Source of the DNA: Bacteroides ovatus
GTDB taxonomy: Bacteria; Bacteroidota; Bacteroidia; Bacteroidales; Bacteroidaceae
Direction of reading: 5' to 3'
Length of the DNA: 64,000 bases
NCBI RefSeq assembly: GCF_001314995.1
Contig: NZ_CP012938.1
Span: forward strand, 3,534,001 to 3,598,000
Positions within the stretch are counted from its first letter, which is position 1. The number at the start of each line of letters is the position of its first letter. A program made the position numbers and the translations under genes. The notes beneath the pieces were generated by a model, which saw only the letters and a program-made list of their open reading frames with translations, was not told the DNA's origin and did not search any database. Below, in pieces: positions 17,727 through 27,785 of the stretch.

Positions 17727-20687
17727 TTAAAAGTTAAGTTTCATACCAAAAGTGAATGTTCTTGGAACAGGATAAGATCCCATATCCACACCATTAAAGC
17801 CATAATCGGATTCACTGTACACTTCTGGGTCCATACCTGTGTATTTCGTTAATGTAAACAGGTTTTGAGCACTGACCGACAGTTGAATATCGGCTACTTT
17901 CGTTATCTTCTTAGGAATATTATACGTAAGGCTTATATTTTTCAGTCTCACAAATGATGCATCTTCAAGCCAGAAATCGGAATCAGGATAGTTTCTATTA
18001 TCTGAATTTTTATGACTTGCATACACAGCATCTGCTTTATTGGCTACTTTATCCCAACTTTTGTAATAAGCATCGGATAAAGAGATGAAGCGATATACAC
18101 CTGTCATAGATCCCATCGCATAGCGGCTTACATTCAGTCTATCTTGTCCTAATGCAGCATTGATAAAGAGATTGAGCGTCCAGTTTTTCCAAGTGAATGT
18201 ATTATTCCATCCGAAAGTCCAATTAGGCTCGGCCTGCCCTTTAGTAACCAGATCGTCAGCACCCGGATTGGTTGTCAAACTTCCATTAGATTGATGTTTA
18301 TACAAGTTGGCGCCCTGGTCATTAAAGTTTGCCCATTCATAAAGATAGAAAGAGCCAATCGGATACCCTACTTTTTTAATTTGAATGGGACCACCGCCAA
18401 TACTTGTATAATTCTCCCCAACGATAAAATCACTACCTGCCAGATCGATTATCTTATTCTTTAAATAAGATGCATTCAGCGATGTTTCCCAACCAAATAT
18501 ATCTTTGTCTGTCAAAGGAGTAGCTGTAATGGTGAATTCAACACCAGAGTTTCTAACTTCACCTTGGTTGACCCAGAAAGAGCCACCTCCGTTATACTGA
18601 GGAGCAGGTTTGCGAAGCAACAGGTCCTTAGTATCCTTTCGGAACCATTCGGCTGTAAAACTCAAGCGACCGTCTAAAACACTGGCGTCCAAACCTATGT
18701 TATACTGATAGGTGCTTTCCCAAGTTACATCCGGTGTAGCGAGATTTCCAGTCCAATAACCGGTATGGATTGCATCGCTACCATAACCGTCATAATTTGT
18801 AGGAGCCAACATACCTAATGTTGTGTAAGCACCGATACTTTGATTACCAACAACACCAAAACTGGCTCTTAGTTTCAATTGCTGGACAATGTTTTGTTTG
18901 CTCATAAAGTTTTCTTTAGCAACATCCCAAGCAACAGCTGCTGACGGAAAATATCCCCACTTATTATTCTTCTGAAACTTAGATGAACCGTCGGCACGGA
19001 AAGTACCTGTCAGCATATACTTCCCTTTGTAATTGTACATAATTCGACCAAGCCCGGACACAATAGCTTCTGCGGAATAGCCATTCTCTCCATCGCGTGT
19101 CTTTGCATTTTTTGCATTCCAATAACCAACAAACTCATTGGCTAAATCACTTCCGGTCAATTTTAGATTTCTGCCTTCGGCACCACTTGCTTCAAATACA
19201 GCTGTTGCAGTCAGATGATGATCGCCGAAACTTGTGTTATAAGTCACATTATTGGTATTCTGCCAGAATAGATTCATCCTGCTCGCATTTTCCATACCAC
19301 TAATTTGTCCGGGTTTTGCTAATGACGAGGTGAAAGAGTAACTCGGAACATGAGAGTAATTAGCAGCACCCTGTACAGACAATGTCAACCCTTTCATTAT
19401 TTTGAAAGTCAAATCCATATTAGTATTCAAAGCATACACGTATGAGTCACCATAATTTGCGACACGTGCACCATAAGGGTTTCCGTTTACTGAATTATAA
19501 GGGTCCATATTATAAACGCCCGTTACCGGATCTTTCATTTCCATCGTAGGAGAATAGTTCAGAAAGTTCATAATGTCAATACCCCCATTATGACTGTGAG
19601 TACGTGAAGCATTAATTTTGGTAGAAAGTGTCAACCACTTGGTGAGTTCATTATCCAAATTTATCCGCAACTGTGCACGTTGATACTTGGTCGTGATGGT
19701 CATGGCTGTCATATTCAGTACATTGGCTGAAATAAGATACTTATTTTTAGCCGTTCCACCCGAAATACCTAATTTATAGTCCTGACTAATACCGGTCTGC
19801 AACATCAAATTCTGCCAGTCAATGCCTTTGGAGCCATTCTTATAGGCTTCCATCTCATCATCTGCAAATGAGATACCATTATACTCCTTTAATGCAGTCG
19901 CATATTCATAAGCATTCAGTAAGTCATATTTTTTAAGGATGTTCGATACGCCTATAGCCACATCTGCATAAATCTGCACTTTACCTTCCACCCCTTTTTT
20001 AGTAGTTACCAATACCACACCATTAGCGCCGCGTGAGCCATAAATAGCCGTTGCCGAAGCATCCTTCAGAACTTCAATAGATTGAATGTCAGCAGGATTT
20101 ACATCTAGTCCACCAGACATAATGCCATCGATGACATACAAGGGGTCATTGCTGGTATTAAGAGAAGTAGTACCACGAACACGAACTTTAACTGTACCAC
20201 CAGGTAAACCATTTACGCTCGTCACTGCCACACCTGCAGTACGTCCTTGCAGAATATCTTCCACCCGCTTTACCGGCTGATCCTTAAATTGTTTGGAAGA
20301 AACAGAAGCCACAGCACCTGTTATATCTGATTTTTTCACTGCACCATAGCCAATGACCACTACTTCACTCAATTGGTTCTGATCTTCCTGCATTGTAATC
20401 TTCAAACTGGTATTCGTTCCCAGTTTAACCTCTTTAGTCACGTATCCGATATAAGAGAATGATAGTGTAGAGCCAACAGGAGCACTAATCGAGAACTTTC
20501 CGGAAATATCCGTTACGGTACCAGTTTGTGCATCTTTAAGAGTTACGTTGACACCGATGATAGGTTCATTGCTGTCGGCATCCGTAACAGTACCCGAATA
20601 CTGCTTTGCAACCTGTGCATAAGTAGATGTAACTGCTGCAAAAAGAAATAGTAGCAAGCAGCCAAGCGTTTTTCTTAGATTATCCAT
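17727..20687 (-). CDS. SusC/RagA-family TonB-dependent outer-membrane transporter
   Basis: 986 residues, signal peptide (cleavage near STYAQ). Residues about 30-105 are a carboxypeptidase-regulatory-like domain (YSGTVTDADSNEPIIGVNV), then a TonB box region (SEVVVIGYG), a plug domain (VEDILQGRTAGV, PLYVIDGI, IEVLKDASATAIYGSRGANG) and a 22-strand barrel ending in MKLNF. It imports large oligosaccharides together with SusD. First gene of a four-gene operon, divergent from the regulator. The leader between the predicted -7 box and ATG is about 180 nt. Confidence 0.95.
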   Translation of the reverse strand: MDNLRKTLGCLLLFLFAAVTSTYAQVAKQYSGTVTDADSNEPIIGVNVTLKDAQTGTVTDISGKFSISAPVGSTLSFSYIGYVTKEVKLGTNTSLKITMQEDQNQLSEVVVIGYGAVKKSDITGAVASVSSKQFKDQPVKRVEDILQGRTAGVAVTSVNGLPGGTVKVRVRGTTSLNTSNDPLYVIDGIMSGGLDVNPADIQSIEVLKDASATAIYGSRGANGVVLVTTKKGVEGKVQIYADVAIGVSNILKKYDLLNAYEYATALKEYNGISFADDEMEAYKNGSKGIDWQNLMLQTGISQDYKLGISGGTAKNKYLISANVLNMTAMTITTKYQRAQLRINLDNELTKWLTLSTKINASRTHSHNGGIDIMNFLNYSPTMEMKDPVTGVYNMDPYNSVNGNPYGARVANYGDSYVYALNTNMDLTFKIMKGLTLSVQGAANYSHVPSYSFTSSLAKPGQISGMENASRMNLFWQNTNNVTYNTSFGDHHLTATAVFEASGAEGRNLKLTGSDLANEFVGYWNAKNAKTRDGENGYSAEAIVSGLGRIMYNYKGKYMLTGTFRADGSSKFQKNNKWGYFPSAAVAWDVAKENFMSKQNIVQQLKLRASFGVVGNQSIGAYTTLGMLAPTNYDGYGSDAIHTGYWTGNLATPDVTWESTYQYNIGLDASVLDGRLSFTAEWFRKDTKDLLLRKPAPQYNGGGSFWVNQGEVRNSGVEFTITATPLTDKDIFGWETSLNASYLKNKIIDLAGSDFIVGENYTSIGGGPIQIKKVGYPIGSFYLYEWANFNDQGANLYKHQSNGSLTTNPGADDLVTKGQAEPNWTFGWNNTFTWKNWTLNLFINAALGQDRLNVSRYAMGSMTGVYRFISLSDAYYKSWDKVANKADAVYASHKNSDNRNYPDSDFWLEDASFVRLKNISLTYNIPKKITKVADIQLSVSAQNLFTLTKYTGMDPEVYSESDYGFNGVDMGSYPVPRTFTFGMKLNF

Positions 20688-20871
20688 ATACTTTTCATTT
20701 AGTTAGAATATAATAATATTAGATTTTTAGGAATTTTAGATACAAGTCAAGGCATTCAAAATGTTCCCAACATTACTCCGCCACCTCTTCATTCTACAGT
20801 TTTAGGATGTATTCATAGTAAATAGTCTTTTTTTTAAGGTTTAATACGTTTCGTATTTAGTGTTAACTGTG

Positions 20872-20879
20872 CAAATATA
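20872..20879 (-). promoter_or_regulatory. Probable -7 box of the SusC operon
   Basis: TATATTTG on the minus strand matches TAnnTTTG. The nearest TTTG (20904-20907) is 24 bp upstream, longer than usual, as expected for an activator-dependent promoter. Downstream, in the leader, is a small perfect inverted repeat AATACG-TTT-CGTATT (20843-20857). Confidence 0.5.
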
Positions 20880-20937
20880 GGCGCAAAGCATGGAAATAGA
20901 GATCAAATAACATCCATAATTAGTCCGCTACTGTTCA

Positions 20938-20961
20938 AAAGGATCATTCTGAATATCCTTT
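20938..20961. promoter_or_regulatory. Inverted repeat in the susC/regulator intergenic region, candidate operator
   Basis: AAAGGAT and ATCCTTT (20938-20944 and 20955-20961) are separated by 10 bp, about 60 bp upstream of the SusC -7 box and 70 bp upstream of that of the regulator gene. The position fits a binding site for the AraC-type domain of the adjacent regulator. This is inference. The rest of the 346-bp region (20688-21033) holds the two promoters and no open frame worth reporting. Confidence 0.3.
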
Positions 20962-21028
20962 CGAGCTATCTAATGAGCTTTGTGGACAAAAGAAGATGAA
21001 ATCTATTGTACAGTTTCATAACTTCTTT

Positions 21029-21036
21029 TATATTTG
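21029..21036 (+). promoter_or_regulatory. -7 box of the hybrid two-component regulator gene
   Basis: TATATTTG matches TAnnTTTG, with ATTG (21004-21007) 21 bp upstream. It puts the transcript start near 21043, after the TTG codon at 21034, and so supports the ATG at 21058 as the true start. Confidence 0.5.
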
Positions 21037-21057
21037 CTCTATCAAAAGAACATAACT

Positions 21058-24000
21058 ATGTCAAAAGCACACGTACTAAAGAGGTATTCTTTTCTAATCT
21101 GGATATTATTCTTTGTTCTTTCTACCAAGGCTGAACAACAAGACTACTACTTCAGACAAATTTCTTTGGAACAGGGATTGTCACAATCAAGAGTGCAGTG
21201 CATTTACAGAGATCATTTAGGAGTAATATGGATAGGTACCAAATGGGGGTTAAATAGTTATGACCAATCTGAACTGAAAAGTTATTTTCATGACCGGGAG
21301 CAGCCCAACTCATTGCCCGACAATTTCATTCGTTTTATTACAGAGGATCGTTTAGGCGATTTATACGTTTCTACCAATAAAGGAATTGCCATCTACAATA
21401 AAGCAGAAAATCAGTTTCAGCCATTGAAATATAACGGGAAGCCATTTAACGCTTGGTCTTATCTTCAAATAGGTGACAATTTCCTGTTTGGAGGAGAAGA
21501 AACTTTATACCAATACAATCTGACGGATAAAAGTATTACGACAATCTTCCCCGACATCGATGGAGACAAGTTAAAATGTATCAATCGCATCTTTCAGTGG
21601 AGTCCCGATGTGCTGATAACCAGCAGTAAAAAAGACGGGCTTTGGATGTACGACTTGACAAAAAAGAAAATGTATCGATGTCCATTTGTAAAAGAGCGCG
21701 AGATAAACACCATATTTGTTGACTCTCAAAACCGGCTTTGGGTATCATTCTATGGCAAAGGAATAGCCTGCTACTCGAAAGAGGGGAAAAGGCTTTTCAG
21801 TTTATCCACCAAAAATTCCGGGCTCAACAACGATATCATTTTTGATTTTCTTGAAAAAGACAACCAACTTTGGATAGCTACTGACGGAGGAGGTATCAAC
21901 ATACTTGACTTCCAGACTATGAAGTTCTCTCATCTTAAACATATTTCCGATGATGAACAATCCTTGCCGAATAACTCTATCTACCGGCTGTATAAAGATC
22001 AGATGGACAATATATGGATAGGCAGTATACACGGAGGATTATTCGCCATTAAGAAAGTGTTCATCAAAACCTATAAAGATGTTCCACTGAACAATCTCAA
22101 TGGAATTAGCGAACGTACCGTGGTTAGCATCTTTGAAGATAAGGATACATTGCTTTGGATTGGAACAGACGGAGGAGGTATCAACTCATTTGACCAAAAA
22201 ACGAATACATTTCATCATTACCCTACTACATACGGGGAGAAAGTTACCTCTATCACAAATTTTTCTGAAAATGAGCTCTTATTATCATGTTTTAATAAAG
22301 GGGTATTTACCTTTAATAAGAGAACTGCACAGATGCAACCTTTTCCCATTATCAATGACTCTATTTCGAAAAGAGAATTTTCATCCGGTGATTTGGTAAA
22401 TCTATATGCTACAAAAGATAATATTTACATATTAGGAGCAAAAGTCTATATCTATAACAAGCATACCCGGCAAACATCTATTCTCTACGCACCCCAAATA
22501 GACATTCAACGCCAAATAGCTATGCAGGCAATTTATTCCGACGATACGCATCTGTATCTAATGGGAACCAATAACCTGTTTAAACTAAACTTCAAAACTA
22601 ACGAACTATCTTCATTAGTCAATATGAAAGAGGGAGATGATTTCACATCGGCCTGCCGGGATGATAAAGGTAACTTTTGGATAGGAAGTAATTTCGGACT
22701 GCTCTTCTATAATAAACAGACTGGAAAAACAGAAAAAATACATACCAACTTGTTCAACAGTGTATCCAGCCTTGCCTATGATAAAAAAGGAAAAGTCTGG
22801 ATAGGAGCACAGAACATGTTCTTTGCGTATATTATCAACGAAAAACGTTTTGTTATCCTGGACGAATCCGATGGAGTTCCTTCCAACGAATTGATATTTA
22901 CCCCTATTCCTGCTCTTCGTACTCCCAATCTGTATATGGGAGGTACTATGGGACTGGTACGCATTAATACGGATATTATTTTCGAAAGCAATTCGTCTCC
23001 TATTCTCAAGCTACTTGAAGTAAAACTGAATGGTAAATCAACTCTGAAACAGGTTAATAATAACTGTATTTCGATTCCCTGGAATCATTCATCGTTCAAC
23101 ATTAAAGTGATTGCTGACGAAAAGAACTCCTTCCGAAAACACCTTTTCCGATATGTCATCACAGGAAAAGACAAAATGGTGATCGAGAGTTATCTCCAGA
23201 CACTCGAATTGGGTACATTAGCATCAGGAGAATATACCATCAGCGTATCCTGCGACACCTCCAACGGTGAATGGAGCCAGCCGACAGAGATCTTAACTAT
23301 TATAGTCTCACCTCCTTGGTGGAAATCTACCTGGTTTATTATACTATGCATTTTCTTTGCATTTCTAGTGGCAGGAATGGTCTTCTTTAGTTTGATAAGA
23401 AAAAAAGAAAATCGGCTGAAACGTGAGATGCGGGAACATGAGAAGAAGATATATGAAGAGAAAATACGCTTCTTAATCAATATCAGCCATGAGCTACGCA
23501 CCCCTTTGACACTCATCTATGCTTCCCTGAAACGAATTCTCAATAAAGAGGTGAAGCAAGACGAGCTACCGGAATATCTACAGGGTGCATTCAAGCAGGC
23601 CAATCAGATGAAAGATATTATCAACATCGTGCTTGATGCACGCAAAATGGAGGTAGGGCAGGAAGTGCTACACATCTCTTCGCATCCTTTGCACAAGTGG
23701 ATACAGGAAGTGGCAGAAACATTTCAAACTGCATCGAAGGCCAAAGAAATTGAAATTACATACGACTTTGACGACAGCATACAATATATCGCGTATGATG
23801 ACACCAAATGCAAAGTTGTTCTTTCCAATCTGATTATGAATGCTTTGAAATATAGTCCCAATCAGACTCGTATCGTCATAAAAACAATCCGTACAAATGA
23901 AAGTATACAAGTACACGTACAAGACCAGGGAATCGGATTGGATAATGTAGATATAAAAAAGCTCTTTACCCGTTTCTACCAAGGCAAACATAATGAGGGA

Positions 24001-25005
24001 GGAAGTGGTATCGGTTTATCTTATGCTAAAATGTTGATTGACTTACATGGAGGTAGGATGGGCGCTTTCAATAATAAAGACAGAGGGGCCACATTCTTTT
24101 ATGAAATACCGGCTAATCTACAAGAACAAGAAGTATCATGTCCTCAACATTCCTACCTCAACGAACTTTTAAGTTCTCCGGAGGAAGAAGAGAAAATAGA
24201 ATCCGAGGCTTTCTCTCTACAAGGGTATTCACTGTTGATTGTAGAAGACAAACAGGACTTAAGGGAATTCTTAAAAAGTGCCCTTAAAGATAAATTCAAG
24301 AAGATCTATCAGGCAGAAAATGGACTGGTAGCACTGGAAGTTATTAAGCAACAGCAACCGGACATTATAGTAAGTGATGTAATGATGCCACAAATGAATG
24401 GCTATCAGCTATGCAAGGAAATTAAAGAGAATCTGAATATTAGCCATATCCCTGTCATCCTGCTTACCGCCAGAGCCGATTCTGAAAGCCAGATGTTAGG
24501 ATACAAATTAAGAGCTGATGCCTATTTACCCAAACCATTTGAAATGGAAATGCTCCTTAGCGTGATCCAAAACCAGATGAGAAATCGTGAATATATTAAG
24601 TCCAGATACAGGGGCAATCAATTCATTCTGTCTCCGCAAGAGGCCACTTTCAGCAATGCGGATGAACAATTTATGATCAAATTGAATGAAATGATCGATC
24701 AGAATCTGTCTCAACCAGATTTGGATGTGAAATTCCTGACTACTCAAATGGCAATGAGCCGGACATCCTTATATAATAAGATCAAGGAACTGACCGGCAT
24801 GGGAGCAAACGATTATATCAATCGTAGAAGAATCGACAAAGCAATCATTCTTTTAACTCAGTCTGGCATGAGCATTACTGAAATATCAGAGCAGGTAGGT
24901 TTCACTTATCAACGATATTTCAGTACGTTATTTAAAGAAATGAAAGGAATGACTCCTTCTCAATTCAGAGCACAACATGGTTCCACCCAACAACAATCAG
25001 AGTAG
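21058..25005 (+). CDS. Hybrid two-component system regulator (sensor kinase fused to AraC-type response regulator)
   Basis: 1315 residues from the ATG at 21058; a TTG 24 bp upstream overlaps the promoter and was not used. Order of parts: signal peptide (SFLIWILFFVLSTKA), a periplasmic sensor of two-component propeller repeats (repeated DxxxxLWIGTxGGG units, e.g. LLWIGTDGGGINSF), a Y_Y_Y domain (about 660-750), one membrane segment (about 757-780), HisKA with INISHELRTPLT (His near 811), HATPase (NLIMNALKYSP, DQGIGL, GGSGIGLSYAK), receiver domain (LLIVEDKQDLR, DIIVSDVMMPQ with Asp near 1107, Lys in LPKPF) and C-terminal HTH_18 (ISEQVGFTYQRYFSTLFKEM). Such regulators sense an oligosaccharide in the periplasm and switch on the adjacent PUL. 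Divergent from susC and followed by a GH16-like gene, so it probably controls both sides. Confidence 0.95.
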   Translation: MSKAHVLKRYSFLIWILFFVLSTKAEQQDYYFRQISLEQGLSQSRVQCIYRDHLGVIWIGTKWGLNSYDQSELKSYFHDREQPNSLPDNFIRFITEDRLGDLYVSTNKGIAIYNKAENQFQPLKYNGKPFNAWSYLQIGDNFLFGGEETLYQYNLTDKSITTIFPDIDGDKLKCINRIFQWSPDVLITSSKKDGLWMYDLTKKKMYRCPFVKEREINTIFVDSQNRLWVSFYGKGIACYSKEGKRLFSLSTKNSGLNNDIIFDFLEKDNQLWIATDGGGINILDFQTMKFSHLKHISDDEQSLPNNSIYRLYKDQMDNIWIGSIHGGLFAIKKVFIKTYKDVPLNNLNGISERTVVSIFEDKDTLLWIGTDGGGINSFDQKTNTFHHYPTTYGEKVTSITNFSENELLLSCFNKGVFTFNKRTAQMQPFPIINDSISKREFSSGDLVNLYATKDNIYILGAKVYIYNKHTRQTSILYAPQIDIQRQIAMQAIYSDDTHLYLMGTNNLFKLNFKTNELSSLVNMKEGDDFTSACRDDKGNFWIGSNFGLLFYNKQTGKTEKIHTNLFNSVSSLAYDKKGKVWIGAQNMFFAYIINEKRFVILDESDGVPSNELIFTPIPALRTPNLYMGGTMGLVRINTDIIFESNSSPILKLLEVKLNGKSTLKQVNNNCISIPWNHSSFNIKVIADEKNSFRKHLFRYVITGKDKMVIESYLQTLELGTLASGEYTISVSCDTSNGEWSQPTEILTIIVSPPWWKSTWFIILCIFFAFLVAGMVFFSLIRKKENRLKREMREHEKKIYEEKIRFLINISHELRTPLTLIYASLKRILNKEVKQDELPEYLQGAFKQANQMKDIINIVLDARKMEVGQEVLHISSHPLHKWIQEVAETFQTASKAKEIEITYDFDDSIQYIAYDDTKCKVVLSNLIMNALKYSPNQTRIVIKTIRTNESIQVHVQDQGIGLDNVDIKKLFTRFYQGKHNEGGSGIGLSYAKMLIDLHGGRMGAFNNKDRGATFFYEIPANLQEQEVSCPQHSYLNELLSSPEEEEKIESEAFSLQGYSLLIVEDKQDLREFLKSALKDKFKKIYQAENGLVALEVIKQQQPDIIVSDVMMPQMNGYQLCKEIKENLNISHIPVILLTARADSESQMLGYKLRADAYLPKPFEMEMLLSVIQNQMRNREYIKSRYRGNQFILSPQEATFSNADEQFMIKLNEMIDQNLSQPDLDVKFLTTQMAMSRTSLYNKIKELTGMGANDYINRRRIDKAIILLTQSGMSITEISEQVGFTYQRYFSTLFKEMKGMTPSQFRAQHGSTQQQSE

Positions 25006-25139
25006 ATTCAGCACTTTAGTTTATCATTTATATAGAAATTATACTCCCCGGAACAGAGCGATTAGGATTTCCAGTGCAGATTTGGACGTTTCATGATTTG
25101 AAATGACTAAAATCTGATGAGTAGAATAAAGCATTCGAC

Positions 25140-25147
25140 TACTTTTG
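25140..25147 (+). promoter_or_regulatory. -7 box of the GH16-like gene
   Basis: TACTTTTG matches TAnnTTTG, 46 bp before the ATG at 25193. No TTTG is found 19-21 bp upstream, in line with an activated promoter. It overlaps a TTG codon (25145) that would otherwise extend the reading frame, which supports the later ATG. Confidence 0.5.
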
Positions 25148-25192
25148 CAGCAAGCAATTGATAGAAAACGAATACACTTAAATTCAATTATT

Positions 25193-25900
25193 ATGAGAAA
25201 CTACTATTTAACTCTGTTACTAATATGCATTTGCGGCCTTTGCTTTGCACAGCAACAGACCAATGACATCAGTACTAAAAATCCGCCAAACAAAGAATGG
25301 AACTTCAACAATCTGGATGGATGGAAATACGGACATCAGGATAACAACCCGGATAATCAATGCATATTAGAGAATGGTTACTTACGGATCTTTACCCGGG
25401 CTAACTCGGTGGATCGGAAAAAGGTTCATACTGTAGAACGGATTTATACAACAGGAAGATATACCTGGCGTACTCATATCCCGCAAATGGGAATAGGAGA
25501 TCAATGTAGCGTGGGTTCGTGGATATACCATGACGACCAACATGAATTGGATTTTGAAGTCGGATATGGTAAAGATAAAGTTCGCAAGGAGTTAAATGCA
25601 ACTCCCGACGAAATGATTGCTTATATGACATCGCAGGCATATCCTTTTTCTTCCGTTCCTGTAGTAATCAAGACCGGATGGCATCTGTTCGAAATTGATC
25701 TGACATTAAAAAACGGGAACTATTACATCACCTGGTTAATAGACAACGAGCCCAAACATGAACTTCAACTGGAATTTGGGAAAGACATTGCATTCCATAT
25801 TTTTTGCAGTGTAGAGAATCTTAAATTTATTGGAGACCAACCGGCACAGCAGGAAAACTCCGGATTGTTTGATTTCGTCAGATATACATATCATGACTAA
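25193..25900 (+). CDS. Secreted GH16-like jelly-roll protein
   Basis: 235 residues, signal peptide (cleavage after CGLCFAQ). The mature protein is one ConA-like/GH16-like domain: GRYTWRTHIPQMGIG, then the acidic signature HELDFE (Glu118, Asp120, Glu122), then WHLFEIDLTLKNGNYYITW, which fits the GH16 strand carrying FHxYxxxWxxxxxxWYVDG. It is clearly related to domain 1 of the lipoprotein at 14375-16048 (both have HELDFE, SVENL and the QQEN/TQENxxLFD ending). Conserved acidic residues make hydrolase activity possible, but GH16 membership cannot be confirmed here; a lectin role is the alternative. Directly downstream of the regulator with its own promoter, so likely part of the same regulon as the SusC operon. 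Confidence 0.7.
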   Translation: MRNYYLTLLLICICGLCFAQQQTNDISTKNPPNKEWNFNNLDGWKYGHQDNNPDNQCILENGYLRIFTRANSVDRKKVHTVERIYTTGRYTWRTHIPQMGIGDQCSVGSWIYHDDQHELDFEVGYGKDKVRKELNATPDEMIAYMTSQAYPFSSVPVVIKTGWHLFEIDLTLKNGNYYITWLIDNEPKHELQLEFGKDIAFHIFCSVENLKFIGDQPAQQENSGLFDFVRYTYHD

Positions 25901-25948
25901 ATAAATAAACTTAACACACATTTCTTAAAAGCCCAAAAAATTAATGCC

Positions 25949-26041
25949 ATGAGAACAACGTTCATTTCACTTTCTCGGATATTCATGAACATTTGTCTCC
26001 ATGCGCAGGATAGAGTAGTCGATGAAGGTCATGCTCTCTAA
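25949..26041 (+). pseudogene. Possible remnant of a secreted-protein gene (30 codons)
   Basis: A 30-codon frame starts with ATG and reads MRTTFISLSRIFMNICLHAQ followed by ten more residues to a stop. The first half looks like a signal peptide with an HAQ-D cleavage site, and it is followed at once by a terminator. It may be the 5' end of a deleted PUL enzyme gene. It could equally be a chance frame. Confidence 0.25.
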
Positions 26042-26052
26042 ATATAAAATAG

Positions 26053-26086
26053 CCCTCGCTACAAATTTGTAACGGGGGTATTTTTT
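26053..26086 (+). terminator. Rho-independent terminator after the GH16-like region
   Basis: Interrupted inverted repeat CCCTCGCTACAAATTTGTAA with CGGGGG (26053-26078) followed by TATTTTTT. The A-rich left side (AATATAAAATAG) may let it act on the convergent ahpF transcript too. Confidence 0.7.
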
Positions 26087-26150
26087 AGAGGAGTTATTCC
26101 TCCTCCTGCTAATATTTTGTTTATGTGCTTTTTATATCTGAATACATCAA

Positions 26151-27701
26151 TCAGATAATCCCTCTCACTCTATCGTCAAATGCAGAAAGCGCAGCTTTCG
26201 CTCCTTCGCCCATAGAGATAATAATTTGCTTATAAGGAACCGTAGAAACATCTCCGGCTGCATAGATACCCGTCACATTCGTACGGCAATGTGCATCAAT
26301 CATGATTTCGCCCGGACGGTTGGTTTCCACTATGTCGCGGAATACACTGCTATTCGCAGAAAGCCCGATTTGTACAAATACACCATCCAACTCAACCAAA
26401 CGTTCTTCTTCCGTTTTGCGGTCTTTGATGCGCAGGGCAGTCAGCTTATCACCATTTCCTATCACTTCCGTAGTCTGTGAACTTACAAACACTTCCACAT
26501 TCGGCAATGATTTAAGTCGCTCTTGAAGTACACTGTCTGCTTTCAACTCATCCATAAATTCAAAAACAGTGACTTTGGAGCAGATACCAGCCAAGTCAAT
26601 CGCTGCCTCAATGCCGGAATTTCCTCCACCTACTACTGCTACATGCTTTCCCTTATAAAACGGCCCATCACAATGAGGGCAGAAAGCAACACCACGACCG
26701 ATATACTCCGCTTCTCCCGGAACATTCAGTTTACGCCAGCTTGCACCAGTTGCAATAATCAGTGCCGGAGCCAGGAATTTCTCCCCAACAGAGGTAGTGA
26801 TCTGCTTTTGTTTTCCAACCACTTCTACTTTTTCTACTTTACGATGCTCCAGCAAATCCACCGGATAACGCAACAAGTGAGTTTTCAGATTATCGGCAAG
26901 TTCATTTCCTGTCGTTTCCGGAACAGAAATTAGATTTTCAATACCCACCGTTTCTTTTACCTGTCCGCCAACACGCTCGGCCACGATAGCTACACGGAGT
27001 CCTTTACGGGCAGAATAAATAGCTGCTGATACTCCTGCAGGTCCTCCACCGACTACAATCACATCATATTCTTTCACCTCTGCATTCGCTTTGGTTTCGT
27101 CAATACCATATTGATCTTCCAACTTGGCAAGCAATTCGCCAAATTCACCACGGCCTACATGAAGCAATTTTCCATCTGCAAAGACAGAGGGTACTCCTTG
27201 TATCTTCAGTGCATCTACTTCATCCTGATAAAGCGCACCGTCTACCATTTCATGCGTAATAGCCGGATTCAAAGTAGTCATTGCATTCAGAGCCTGCACT
27301 ACGTCAGGGCAGTTCGTACAAGTCAACGAAACATAAGTGGTCAGATGTATCGGGCCTTTCAGTGCTTTCACACGGTTGCAAACGGCCTCATCGGGAAAGT
27401 TCTTTCCTTTGCCGTCCAGATTCAGGATAGCCAAAAGCAATGATGTGAACTCATGTCCGTTAGGAATACCCCGGAATGTGATTCCGGTACGATCACTATT
27501 CTTTAATAAAGTAAACTTCAATGCTTCTCCCTCATTCACCGAGCAAGTGATATGATCGGAACAATCCGCTACATCTCCCAGCAACTCCAATAATTCTGTT
27601 TTGTTTTCGTGGCTGGATGATACGGATATATCAAAAGTAAAGTTTGCCTCCAGCCCAGCAAAAATACCCTTTAGTTGTTCTTTTAATGCAGATTCTAACA
27701 T
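26151..27701 (-). CDS. ahpF: Alkyl hydroperoxide reductase subunit F (NADH:peroxiredoxin reductase)
   Basis: 516 residues, normal AhpF length. Two thioredoxin-like folds come first with the CTNC redox site (Cys128, Cys131, in [13 protein letters not shown]). Then the flavoprotein: FAD motif [18 protein letters not shown], second redox pair FCPHCDG, NAD(P)H motif [16 protein letters not shown], and the final FAD segment [16 protein letters not shown]. It passes electrons from NADH to AhpC, the peroxidase encoded just upstream. The ATG has a purine-rich AAAGGAAAAAG site. A hairpin between ahpC and ahpF probably reduces read-through, giving more peroxidase than reductase. Confidence 0.96.
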   Translation of the reverse strand: MLESALKEQLKGIFAGLEANFTFDISVSSSHENKTELLELLGDVADCSDHITCSVNEGEALKFTLLKNSDRTGITFRGIPNGHEFTSLLLAILNLDGKGKNFPDEAVCNRVKALKGPIHLTTYVSLTCTNCPDVVQALNAMTTLNPAITHEMVDGALYQDEVDALKIQGVPSVFADGKLLHVGRGEFGELLAKLEDQYGIDETKANAEVKEYDVIVVGGGPAGVSAAIYSARKGLRVAIVAERVGGQVKETVGIENLISVPETTGNELADNLKTHLLRYPVDLLEHRKVEKVEVVGKQKQITTSVGEKFLAPALIIATGASWRKLNVPGEAEYIGRGVAFCPHCDGPFYKGKHVAVVGGGNSGIEAAIDLAGICSKVTVFEFMDELKADSVLQERLKSLPNVEVFVSSQTTEVIGNGDKLTALRIKDRKTEEERLVELDGVFVQIGLSANSSVFRDIVETNRPGEIMIDAHCRTNVTGIYAAGDVSTVPYKQIIISMGEGAKAALSAFDDRVRGII

Positions 27702-27719
27702 ATCTTTTTCCTTTCATTT

Positions 27720-27759
27720 TTTTAAAAGAAAGGCCGGCAGCGTCTCTCGTTACCGGCCT
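27720..27759 (-). terminator. Attenuator-like hairpin between ahpC and ahpF
   Basis: On the minus strand AGGCCGG / CCGGCCT (27753-27759 and 27731-27737) is a 7-bp GC-rich stem with a 15-nt loop, followed by TTCTTTT. It lies in the 84-bp gap. Probably a partial terminator or 3'-end stabiliser for ahpC mRNA. Confidence 0.6.
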
Positions 27760-27785
27760 CCCATAATCACCATTATCAAGATCTA

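Noticed and set aside
21034..21057. TTG start for the hybrid regulator
   Set aside because: It lies inside the TATATTTG -7 box; the ATG at 21058 is followed directly by a normal signal peptide.
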